Below are positions 1-7,102 of a stretch of 12,923 bases of DNA, in pieces. The stretch's first letter is position 1, and each line of letters begins with the position of its first letter. Origin of the DNA: CAZFMJ01 sp964520045 (GTDB lineage Bacteria; Elusimicrobiota; Elusimicrobia; Elusimicrobiales; CAZFMJ01). The stretch spans positions 1 to 12,923 of the forward strand of contig CAZFMJ010000080.1 in NCBI GenBank assembly GCA_964520045.1, in the 5' to 3' direction. The position numbers and the translations under genes were made by a program. The notes beneath the pieces are model-generated. The model made no database searches and had not been told where the DNA came from. It saw nothing but the letters and a program-made list of their open reading frames with translations.

Positions 1-130
1 AGAATCGGGGTTTGTTTACAAAAATTTTGAAAATCTTTTTTCAGTGAGCCCTACATAGTCCAAGATAACAACTCAAAAAACGTGCATGGGTTGATTTAAA
101 ATATTAAAATGTAAAAAAGGATTTTAGATA

Positions 131-1939
131 ATGTTGAATCCGATTCAATTAGGACTGCGAGTGAAGCTCACTGCGGCTTTTGTTTTTGTGTCCGTGCTAA
201 CCACCGCCTCTTTGGGTTATTTTACCATCCTGCATAGTTATAAAGCCTTAAAAAGCCAAAAACAGCAGGATGAGCTTGTCATCGCTAAAAACATTGTAGC
301 CCAAATAGATGAAGTTTTGGGAAAAGCAAAGGAAACCATTACAACTTTGGCACATCACCCCTCTATTACAAGTTCGGATTTGGCAAAACAGCTTGATGCG
401 TTAAACATTGTGAGCCAAGTGACTGAACTTGTCGACGGTATTGTTTTACTTGATTTAAATGGCAAAGTATTGGCGATGGACCAGACAGAGCCAAAGACCG
501 AAGATTTGATTCCCGAAAATACTTATCCCCAATTAGTTCTCCCGATTAGAAAAACCAACACCACTCAATTTTCGAATATCTTTCGCTCTAAAACCGGAGA
601 TGTAATGGTCGCCATTAATGCCCCTGTATATAGCGGCGGTGCATTGAAACATGTTTTAAGCGGATTGATCCTGCTTAAAAACCACACCATGGGCGGCATA
701 GAAAAAATCCGCATAGGCAAATCGGGGTATGCTTACATCGTAGATTCACAAGGCAACATCATCGTGCATCCACAGAGAGAACGCCTATTGGAAAACCTTA
801 GCAATAACCCGGCCGTGTCAGAACTGCTTAAGAACAGAAAGGAAGGCATTATTGAATTCATGAACAATGAAGGTGTTTTTGTTTTGGCCGCTTTTGCTTC
901 TATCGAAGAGACGGGGTGGGGCGTCATTGTCAGACAGCCGCTGGAAGAATCTTATGCCTATGCCAGACAGGTTCTTTCTTTTATGATTTTGGCATTTATA
1001 GGCAGTCTAATCGTTACATTAATATTCGGCATATTCCTTGCCCGTAAAATTACAAATCCCGTGATACAATTGGTTAATGGCGTCAAGCAAGTGGCTAAAG
1101 GATTATTAGAAACCAATATTCCGATCCAAAGCAAGGATGAAATTGGGCAGCTTGCCGCGGCATTCAATGAAATGGCAAAAAAACTTAAAGTGCACTTACA
1201 AGAAATTGAAAATGCCCACAAGGAAGTGCTAAATACCCAAAAACAACTTATGCAATCCGAGAAAATGGCGGCGATAGGCCAATTGGCGGCCGGACTCGCT
1301 CATGAAATTTATAATCCGCTCAACGTTATTTCGGGATTCACCGAGATTTTACTCAAACAGAATGCCGAAAATCCTGCGGACAAAAAACATCTGGAAGAAA
1401 TCTACCGTGAAACAAACAGATGCCAGAACCTTATAGCCGAACTTCTGCGTTTTGCAAAGCCCAAGGAATCAGGCAAGGAACTTGCAGATATAGGTATAAT
1501 CATTCAGGAAGCTGTTAGTTTAATACAAAGCCATACTAAGACACAAGGAATCATTGTCGAATCCAAACTTGAAACCGTCTTACCGGTATTACTGATTGAC
1601 CGAGACCAGATTAAACAAGTGGTTCTCAATTTGCTTCTGAATGCCTGCCAAGCCATGCCGACTGGAGGGGAGTTGCGATTAAGCGCAAGTCATGCGGGAA
1701 ACCGTGTGCGCATTGAAATTACAGATACAGGCATAGGTATTCCCGAGAAAAATCTTAAAAATATTTTTAATCCTTTTTTTACGACCAAGGCTGAGGGGAC
1801 TGGATTGGGCTTAGCATTAAGCTTCACAGTTATTGAAAGTCACGGCGGAACGATTGAAGCAAAAAGCGAAGAAGGTAAAGGCTCAATTTTCACAATTTCA
1901 CTGCCTTTACCTAAGGAAAAAAATGAAAGAACAACTTGA
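131..1939 (+). CDS. Membrane sensor histidine kinase (Cache-like / HAMP / HisKA / HATPase_c)
   Basis: A 602-residue sensor kinase that should autophosphorylate on a histidine and pass the phosphate to the response regulator encoded next. Visible order: short cytoplasmic start, TM1 about residues 11-34, an extracytoplasmic Cache-like region about 36-275, TM2 about 280-304, HAMP about 304-356, a coiled linker, HisKA with phosphoacceptor His391 in HEIYNPL, then the ATPase with N box around N504, G1 DTGIGIP (532-538) and G2 GTGLGLA (556-562). The family H-box is usually HExRNPL; here Tyr replaces Arg. The start at 131 is preceded by AAAAGGA about 9 nt upstream. Its 3' end overlaps the regulator start by 17 nt, which implies translational coupling. 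The ligand cannot be read from sequence. Bases 1-130 hold no gene and only weak AT-rich promoter-like matches. Confidence 0.93.
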   Translation: MLNPIQLGLRVKLTAAFVFVSVLTTASLGYFTILHSYKALKSQKQQDELVIAKNIVAQIDEVLGKAKETITTLAHHPSITSSDLAKQLDALNIVSQVTELVDGIVLLDLNGKVLAMDQTEPKTEDLIPENTYPQLVLPIRKTNTTQFSNIFRSKTGDVMVAINAPVYSGGALKHVLSGLILLKNHTMGGIEKIRIGKSGYAYIVDSQGNIIVHPQRERLLENLSNNPAVSELLKNRKEGIIEFMNNEGVFVLAAFASIEETGWGVIVRQPLEESYAYARQVLSFMILAFIGSLIVTLIFGIFLARKITNPVIQLVNGVKQVAKGLLETNIPIQSKDEIGQLAAAFNEMAKKLKVHLQEIENAHKEVLNTQKQLMQSEKMAAIGQLAAGLAHEIYNPLNVISGFTEILLKQNAENPADKKHLEEIYRETNRCQNLIAELLRFAKPKESGKELADIGIIIQEAVSLIQSHTKTQGIIVESKLETVLPVLLIDRDQIKQVVLNLLLNACQAMPTGGELRLSASHAGNRVRIEITDTGIGIPEKNLKNIFNPFFTTKAEGTGLGLALSFTVIESHGGTIEAKSEEGKGSIFTISLPLPKEKNERTT

Positions 1940-3326
1940 AAGGATATTGGTTATTGATGATGAACCCGGCATGTGCCGTTTACTGGATACCGTTCTAACA
2001 GAAGAAGGCTACCTCGTAACTGCGATTCAAAGGCCGCAGGAAGCCGTTCTCTCGCTAAAAAAAGATAATTTCGACCTTGTGATTACCGATTTGCGCATGC
2101 CTAAAATTGACGGAATAGAAATACTGCAGACCATAAAATCCGTTTCGCCAGATATTCCGGTAATTCTTGTTACGGCCTACAGCTCTGTGGAGTCCGCAGT
2201 AAAAGCCATGAAACTGGGAGCCAGCGATTATGTCGCAAAACCATTTAAGAACGATGAAATTAAAATGGTTGTTGCCAATGTGCTTGAAAAATCACGTCTT
2301 CGAGAAGAAAATAAACGGCTGAAAAAAGAGCTTGCCTCACGATATCAATTTTGTAATATCATAGGCAAAAGCAAAAAGATGCAAGATGTCTTCCGATTAA
2401 TTTCCCAGGTTTCACAAGCAGAGACAACAGCGCTCATTCAGGGTGAAAGCGGAACAGGCAAGGAGCTTGTGGCACGGGCAATACATTTTAACGGTCCCCG
2501 GGACAAAAAATCGTTTATAGCCATACATTGCGGAGGTCTTTCCGAAACAATGCTTGAAAGCGAACTTTTCGGACACATTAAAGGCGCTTTTACCGATGCA
2601 TTGAAAGACAGAAAAGGACTCTTGGAATCGGCCGATAGCGGCACTGTTTTTTTAGATGAAGTCGGAGATATGCCGCCTTCACTGCAGGTCAAACTTCTGC
2701 GATTCATACAAGAACGGGAAATCCGCAGGCTTGGAAGCGATGAAACCAAGCGGATAGATGTTCATCTTATCGCTGCCACAAACAAAAACCTGCAACAGGA
2801 AGTCAAGATGAACCGTTTCCGCGAAGATTTGTATTATAGACTGGCAGTTATCCCTGTATTTTTGCCGCCTCTCCGGGAACGAATGGAAGATATTCCTCTT
2901 TTGGTCCAGCATTTTTTAAAAAAATATATGAAAAAGACTGAAAAAAAGGAAACAATCTGCTCTCCGGATGCGCTCCAATGTATATTGGCTTACAATTGGC
3001 CCGGCAACATAAGGGAACTGGAAAATGCCATCGAACATGCCATGGCGCTGACCACGGGTTCGGTTATTTTGCAGGATCACCTCCCAAAAACTTGCGCAAT
3101 GATTCCCCCCCTCAATCATTACCCCGCATGGGAAAACCAATCATACCGCGTTGCCAAACAAAAGGTGCTGGAGTCATTTAACAAGACATATCTGACCAGC
3201 ATTCTAACACGCGCCAACAGCAATATTACCCATGCGGCACAGATGTCCGGCATGAATCGTAAAAATTTCTATGACCTTCTCAAGAAAAATGACCTCATGC
3301 CAAACAATGAGTCTTCGTCAGCATAG
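1923..3326 (+). CDS. NtrC-family sigma-54-dependent response regulator
   Basis: A 467-residue activator of sigma-54 RNA polymerase. Receiver domain 1-120: acidic pair D12/D13, phosphoacceptor D56 (TDLRMP), T84 and K106. AAA+ domain about 144-380: Walker A GESGTGKE (174-181), sigma-54 contact loop GAFTDA (221-226), Walker B TVFLDE (241-246), arginine-finger region RFREDLYYRL, and NWPGNIRELEN (358-368). A Fis-type helix-turn-helix lies at about 420-460 (NITHAAQMSGMNRKNFYDLL). The open frame extends upstream to 1833, but the ATG at 1923 is preferred: TAAGGA lies 5 nt before it and the protein then begins directly at the receiver fold. The loop normally reads GAFTGA; GAFTDA is a variant. A perfect sigma-54 promoter lies about 150 bp downstream, so the next operon is the obvious candidate target (inference). 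Confidence 0.95.
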   Translation: MKEQLERILVIDDEPGMCRLLDTVLTEEGYLVTAIQRPQEAVLSLKKDNFDLVITDLRMPKIDGIEILQTIKSVSPDIPVILVTAYSSVESAVKAMKLGASDYVAKPFKNDEIKMVVANVLEKSRLREENKRLKKELASRYQFCNIIGKSKKMQDVFRLISQVSQAETTALIQGESGTGKELVARAIHFNGPRDKKSFIAIHCGGLSETMLESELFGHIKGAFTDALKDRKGLLESADSGTVFLDEVGDMPPSLQVKLLRFIQEREIRRLGSDETKRIDVHLIAATNKNLQQEVKMNRFREDLYYRLAVIPVFLPPLRERMEDIPLLVQHFLKKYMKKTEKKETICSPDALQCILAYNWPGNIRELENAIEHAMALTTGSVILQDHLPKTCAMIPPLNHYPAWENQSYRVAKQKVLESFNKTYLTSILTRANSNITHAAQMSGMNRKNFYDLLKKNDLMPNNESSSA

Positions 3327-3367
3327 TCTTTCAATACACCTCGCGATTGGGATGGGCAAGCATTTGA

Positions 3368-3394
3368 GGTAAAACTACCACACCCATGCGGTAG
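3368..3394. repeat. GGTA/TACC/GGTA repeats, possible activator-binding site
   Basis: GGTA (3368-3371) and TACC (3376-3379) form a small inverted repeat. A third copy, GGTAG (3390-3394), can instead pair with CTACC (3375-3379). The cluster lies about 100 bp upstream of the -24 element, a usual distance for an NtrC-type enhancer. The arms are only 4-5 bp, so this is weak. The rest of 3327-3478 shows no gene and no clear terminator. Confidence 0.2.
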
Positions 3395-3478
3395 GATCGC
3401 CACACTAAACCGACAAACCTGCCATTAATATCCATCGAATCCGTCGGAGCATGATAAAATTCAGTCCTTTTTTGAATT

Positions 3479-3494
3479 TGGCACATTTTTTGCA
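3479..3494 (+). promoter_or_regulatory. Sigma-54 (-24/-12) promoter
   Basis: TGGCAC at 3479-3484, five bases, then TTGCA at 3490-3494. This matches the RpoN consensus TGGCAC-N5-TTGCA fully, and G3481 to C3493 gives the required 12-base spacing. It is on the coding strand in an intergenic region. The transcription start would be near 3505, leaving about 15 nt before the ATG at 3520. It sits directly after an NtrC-family activator gene, which supports function. Confidence 0.85.
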
Positions 3495-3519
3495 TATAAA
3501 ATAGATAGAAGACATCTAT

Positions 3520-5601
3520 ATGCCGCCCTTATACTATTTTTTTGCCGCGCTGATGTGCTCGCATGCAATTTTTGCTTTAAGTTCAAATGCAGGCGAGCCT
3601 GATATTTCTTCCGCCCATCAATATTACTTCCAAGGGCAGCCTGAAAAGGCAGTTGAATCATATAAAAATTTTTTCAACACACAATACTCCACCATATCCC
3701 GACTCAATGCTTCCATAGTTCTTCAGGAACTTGGAAGAAATGCCGAAGCAATAAACATCCTTGAAAACGCGCTGGAAGTTACGCCGACAGATTCATTTAT
3801 ACGGTCTTCATTGGCATGGGCATATCTTTTTGAGGGAGAATTTTCGAAAGCGAAATTCAGGTTCCTTAATAATATGGCAGGGAAAGAGAATGTTTCCTCT
3901 CGGGATCTTCTGGGCATAACTCTGGCTGAAATCGGAACCGTTTCATATCCGGATGCGCTGGCCCATCTTAAGGAATTGCAAAATAGATATCCCCATTCAG
4001 CTTTGCCGCATTATTATATGGGGCGTATTCATGAAGAAAGACGCATGTTCAATAAAGCCATTGCCTCATATGAAGCGGCTCTTAAAGAGGATTCTCATTT
4101 TGTGGAGGTAAGATTGTTTTTGGCCGTCTTATTTGAGCGGCAAGGGCAGATAGACGACGCATGGAAACAATACGCCAAAATAACATTGATGGATCCGCAG
4201 CATAAAATCGCAAAAGAAAAAAAAGAAATGCTGACTTCTCTTTTAACTAAAAAACCCGCAGAAATACTCGGGCATAAACAAATCACCGCATTTACTCCGA
4301 TTCACCCCACAGCAGACCGGGAAAACATTCCAGAAATCAGAATAGGGATAGGCGTAAGCGCAGGAGGAAGTCCCGTGCCCAGAAACCGAATCTCATTCCG
4401 CACTGCAGCGCCATTTGAGTTGATAGATTTAAAAACAGGAAAAACCCTGTTCAACGGAGATGCAAAAACAACATGGACACTGCGTGTCAGCTCAACACAA
4501 GCCGATACGGCTGAAATTATTGATTCACAAGGAAAGCCGATCGCCGCTTTCAAAAATACTGCGGTCATCCGCCATAAAAATCCCGAAAAACGCACTTTTA
4601 TAATAAACGAAATGCCCTATGGCTCCGGCATGTCATGGAGCGGGGTTTCCGACAAAGAACTGCGCGGGGATATTGAATTCATTATTGACACTAAAAAGCA
4701 CGGTATTCTTATTGTTAACGTAATTCCGATTGAAGAATATCTTTACGGTGTTCTCGCGGCAGAAATGCCGGCACATTGGCCGCTTGAAGCGCTCAAAGCT
4801 CAGGCTGTTATAGCCAGAACGTACGCGGTATATAATCAGAAAATCCTCGCGCCGCACACGATGCAGGGGTATGACTTGTGCGATGAACAGCATTGCCAGG
4901 TTTACACCGGCATATCTGTTGAAAACACTAGGGTCAGATCGGCAGTTGATGCCACAAAAGGAGAGATACTTGTATATAACGATAAGCCGGCCCATACGGT
5001 TTTTTCATCAAATTGCGGAGGATATTCGCAAAGCGGCACTGATATAGGCTGGGCGTCACTGCCGTACTGGCAGCCGCTATATGATGGGAATGAAAACTCC
5101 CGGCCACTATCGCCCGTAGAATTAAATAGCTGGCTGAAAACCATTCCCGATGTTTACTGTAAAACATCCAAATATACGTGGGCACCGGAATTCCGGTGGA
5201 CTCGCGTTATTTTAGCCAAAGATTTGGAAAACAAGGTATCAGGAAAACATTCCATTGGGAAAATAAAGCGGCTTGTGCCATTCAAACGCGCCCGTTCAGG
5301 ACATGTTATGGGAATTAACGTGATAGGAACCGCCGGCAATCTGGTAATAAACAAGGAACACGAGATAAGAAGAATACTGGGACTAGGCCCGCTAAGAAGC
5401 ACTCTCTTTACTGTTGAAACTTATTACGAAAAAGATATCCCGCAGAGTTTTATTATTTATGGAGGCGGATGGGGACACGGCGTGGGGATGTGTCAATCCG
5501 GCGCCGCAGGAAGGGCAGAAACCGGCATTTCTTATAAAAGGATATTGGAACATTACTATCCAGGGGCTATTTTGAAAAACCAAATAATTACAAGTAATTA
5601 A
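3520..5601 (+). CDS. TPR-SpoIID/LytB-domain protein, putative exported peptidoglycan-acting enzyme
   Basis: A 693-residue protein. A hydrophobic N-terminus (about 4-24) looks like a signal peptide but lacks the usual basic n-region. Residues about 30-235 form TPR-like helical pairs, for example around 163-195. The C-terminal part is a SpoIID/LytB domain with its hallmark residues: E415 in AAEMP followed by EALKAQAV, a metal-site-like cluster C454, H458 and C459 in DLCDEQHCQVY, SSNCGGYS at 496-503, and GWGHGVGMCQ (650-659). In B. subtilis SpoIID the equivalent domain is a lytic transglycosylase acting on denuded glycan strands; LytB-type relatives enhance amidases. No upstream start is available because an in-frame TAG lies at 3502. 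The ribosome-binding site is weak (AGAAGA, 3507-3512). It is the first gene after the sigma-54 promoter and probably heads the operon with the three lipoprotein genes. Confidence 0.88.
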   Translation: MPPLYYFFAALMCSHAIFALSSNAGEPDISSAHQYYFQGQPEKAVESYKNFFNTQYSTISRLNASIVLQELGRNAEAINILENALEVTPTDSFIRSSLAWAYLFEGEFSKAKFRFLNNMAGKENVSSRDLLGITLAEIGTVSYPDALAHLKELQNRYPHSALPHYYMGRIHEERRMFNKAIASYEAALKEDSHFVEVRLFLAVLFERQGQIDDAWKQYAKITLMDPQHKIAKEKKEMLTSLLTKKPAEILGHKQITAFTPIHPTADRENIPEIRIGIGVSAGGSPVPRNRISFRTAAPFELIDLKTGKTLFNGDAKTTWTLRVSSTQADTAEIIDSQGKPIAAFKNTAVIRHKNPEKRTFIINEMPYGSGMSWSGVSDKELRGDIEFIIDTKKHGILIVNVIPIEEYLYGVLAAEMPAHWPLEALKAQAVIARTYAVYNQKILAPHTMQGYDLCDEQHCQVYTGISVENTRVRSAVDATKGEILVYNDKPAHTVFSSNCGGYSQSGTDIGWASLPYWQPLYDGNENSRPLSPVELNSWLKTIPDVYCKTSKYTWAPEFRWTRVILAKDLENKVSGKHSIGKIKRLVPFKRARSGHVMGINVIGTAGNLVINKEHEIRRILGLGPLRSTLFTVETYYEKDIPQSFIIYGGGWGHGVGMCQSGAAGRAETGISYKRILEHYYPGAILKNQIITSN

Positions 5602-5603
5602 AA

Positions 5604-5613
5604 TCTGCGCAGA
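5604..5613. repeat. 10-bp perfect palindrome in the SpoIID-lipoprotein gap
   Basis: TCTGCGCAGA is self-complementary and lies 3 nt after the SpoIID stop codon in a 45-nt gap. It has no T-tract and no loop, so it is not a terminator. It could be a protein-binding or mRNA-processing site, or chance. Confidence 0.25.
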
Positions 5614-5646
5614 CACATATGACGCAGCCTCTAATAGGAGAACAAA

Positions 5647-6009
5647 ATGAACAGAAAACTGACAAGCACAGGCGTGCTGATAATAACCGCCATGATAATA
5701 GCGGTATTATCCGGCTGTGGAAAATCCAAAGAAACAGCGGCAATCAACATGGAAGAGGCCAGACTAAATATATCAGATGCTAGATATGCAGGGGCAATCA
5801 TACACGCCTCTAATATATATGAAAATGCAGTATCGGCAATGAAGAAAGCAGAAAATAGTTTTACAAAAAAAGATTACGCCTCCGCTAAACAGGAAGCCAT
5901 AAAAGCGGCCGAATTAGCCAAAAAAGCGCAAGCGGAAACCGAAAAGAAAATTCAAGAACAAAAGACCAAAAAAAACAAAAAAATAATTAAGAAAAATATT
6001 CAAAAATAA
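5647..6009 (+). CDS. Small lipoprotein, DUF4398-like, Lys-rich tail
   Basis: A 120-residue lipoprotein: signal peptide 1-23 and lipobox LSGC with acylated Cys24. Gly at +2 (not Asp) predicts outer-membrane sorting if the enterobacterial Lol rule applies. Residues about 36-100 are Ala/Lys/Glu-rich helix with the DUF4398 look (alternating ARxxI..A, A..Y, KKDYASAKQEA). The last 25 residues are very Lys-rich. Start supported by TAGGAG about 5 nt upstream. It is paralogous in design to the next gene and shares an operon with SpoIID and Pal, suggesting an envelope or peptidoglycan-associated structural role. No enzymatic motif is seen. Confidence 0.82.
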   Translation: MNRKLTSTGVLIITAMIIAVLSGCGKSKETAAINMEEARLNISDARYAGAIIHASNIYENAVSAMKKAENSFTKKDYASAKQEAIKAAELAKKAQAETEKKIQEQKTKKNKKIIKKNIQK

Positions 6010-6067
6010 TATCATTAATGTAAAAACGAAAATAAATAAAAAATCTTGGAAAACGGAGGATAAAACT

Positions 6068-6403
6068 ATGAATCGCGCAGGCATAGCGACAATCGTTTTA
6101 ATAACGGCCTTTCTTACGGGCTGCGCCGGATTGACCGAAAGAAAGACTGAAATGATGCAAGCACAAAAGTGGATACAAACTGCGGATGCCGACATCCAGG
6201 CAGCACAGATTGCCGGAGCTGAAACCAAAGCCGCAGATGAGTTAGAAGATGCGCGAAGAGATTTGAATGTCGCTAGAAACCAGTTTCAGGAAAAAAATTA
6301 CAGTTCGGCTAGTAGTCGGGCACAATTGGCCAGCCAATCTGCTCTCGAAGCAAAAGAAAAAACCGAAACAAAAGCCAAAACGAAGACAAAACGGAGGTTT
6401 TGA
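6068..6403 (+). CDS. Small lipoprotein, DUF4398-like (second copy)
   Basis: A 111-residue lipoprotein with signal peptide, lipobox LTGC and acylated Cys19 (Ala at +2). The mature part is one long Ala/Glu/Gln-rich helix with the DUF4398-type pattern (AADELEDARRDLNVA, EKNYSSASSRAQLA) and a basic tail. Excellent ribosome-binding site GGAGGA about 7 nt before the ATG. Its last codons contain the GGAGG (6393-6397) that serves the next gene, so the two are tightly coupled. It resembles the preceding gene in length and layout, probably an old tandem duplication. Confidence 0.82.
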   Translation: MNRAGIATIVLITAFLTGCAGLTERKTEMMQAQKWIQTADADIQAAQIAGAETKAADELEDARRDLNVARNQFQEKNYSSASSRAQLASQSALEAKEKTETKAKTKTKRRF

Positions 6404-6405
6404 AT

Positions 6406-6930
6406 ATGAACGAGAGAATCTACCCAGTGTTTTTCTGTATTGCATGCGCCGGTCTATTGATTTCCGGCTGCGCAACCAAAAAAATTATTAAAAAAACTGT
6501 TTCTGCAGATCCGGCGACAGCGCAAGCTTCGCCAGGCTATAAGGATTTGGACCCAGAAGAATCTTCCGCCCGCGGCAAACAATTTGAGCGCTCATCTGAA
6601 CTTTCGACGATTTATTTTGAGTATGACAAATATAAACTTTCAGAAGCCGCAAAAAATGCGATGCAAAAAAATGCGGAATGGATAAAAAGCAACCATGAAC
6701 TAGAAATACAAATTGAAGGCCATTGCGACGAACGCGGAACCACGGAATATAACCTGGCATTGGGACAAAGTAGAGCCGTGGCGGTTAGGAATTACTATAA
6801 AGCGCTCGGAATCAAGACGGGCAGGATGTTCACCATAAGCTACGGCGAGGAAAAACCGGCCTGTTATGAATCAACGGAAAAGTGTTGGCATCTTAATCGC
6901 CGCGCGGAGACTTTGATTATTAACAAATAA
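6406..6930 (+). CDS. pal: Pal-like OmpA-family peptidoglycan-binding lipoprotein
   Basis: A 174-residue outer-membrane lipoprotein expected to hold peptidoglycan non-covalently. Lipobox ISGC gives Cys22. An OmpA/Pal domain spans about 65-172: IYFEYDKY (69-76), IEGHCDERGTTEYNLALG with D108 at the diaminopimelate-binding position, R123 of the N-x2-L-x3-RA-x2-V motif, YGEEKP, and the C-terminal NRRAE (164-168). The frame can open at a TTG at 6400, but that lies 2 nt after the GGAGG at 6393-6397 and is not usable; the ATG at 6406 has an 8-nt spacing and gives a proper signal peptide. No tolB or tolA is in the window, so assignment to a Tol-Pal system is not shown. It closes the SpoIID operon. Confidence 0.88.
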   Translation: MNERIYPVFFCIACAGLLISGCATKKIIKKTVSADPATAQASPGYKDLDPEESSARGKQFERSSELSTIYFEYDKYKLSEAAKNAMQKNAEWIKSNHELEIQIEGHCDERGTTEYNLALGQSRAVAVRNYYKALGIKTGRMFTISYGEEKPACYESTEKCWHLNRRAETLIINK

Positions 6931-6941
6931 GGGCAAGAGCA

Positions 6942-6956
6942 AATTCATCGTGAATT
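6942..6956. repeat. Perfect inverted repeat AATTCA-TCG-TGAATT
   Basis: 6-bp arms around a 3-nt centre, 12 nt after the pal stop codon. No T-tract follows, so it is a poor terminator. It is one of two short perfect palindromes between pal and the sigma-54-like gene; a regulatory site is possible. Confidence 0.35.
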
Positions 6957-7004
6957 AATAAACCCGCGTTAGTTGTATGCCTGAATAATTACCTGTAAGT
7001 TAAG

Positions 7005-7021
7005 CATGGAATTTTTCCATG
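7005..7021. promoter_or_regulatory. Perfect inverted repeat CATGGAA-TTT-TTCCATG, operator candidate
   Basis: 7-bp arms with a 3-nt centre, 81 nt before the sigma-54-like gene. It overlaps the expected -35 position of a promoter whose -10 would be TATAAC at 7035-7040. That is a common arrangement for a repressor or autoregulator site. As RNA it would form a small hairpin with no U-tract. Confidence 0.4.
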
Positions 7022-7040
7022 TGACAGAAAAAACTATAAC
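7012..7040 (+). promoter_or_regulatory. Possible sigma-70-type promoter for the sigma-54-like gene
   Basis: TATAAC at 7035-7040 matches the -10 consensus at five of six positions. The corresponding -35 (TTTTTC, 7012-7017, 17-bp spacing) is poor and lies within the palindrome at 7005-7021, so activation or repression at that site would be needed. Weak. Confidence 0.25.
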
Positions 7041-7102
7041 TATGCGCCACATCAGCAAGAACAATCTGCGCTTGCGGTATTTAAAATTAATATCATAACA
7101 AT

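Noticed and set aside
1833..1922. N-terminal extension of the response regulator by 30 residues
   Set aside because: It lies wholly inside the kinase gene, reads as out-of-frame Lys/Gln-rich sequence, and the ATG at 1923 has the ribosome-binding site and starts the receiver fold.
4633..4995. Minus-strand ORF of 120 residues inside the SpoIID gene
   Set aside because: It has no recognisable motif and lies entirely opposite the conserved SpoIID domain.
6886..6900. TGGCAT-N5-TCGC, a near match to a sigma-54 promoter with correct spacing
   Set aside because: It has a mismatch in the -12 box and encodes the conserved W-H-L-N-R end of the OmpA domain in pal, so the bases are explained by coding.
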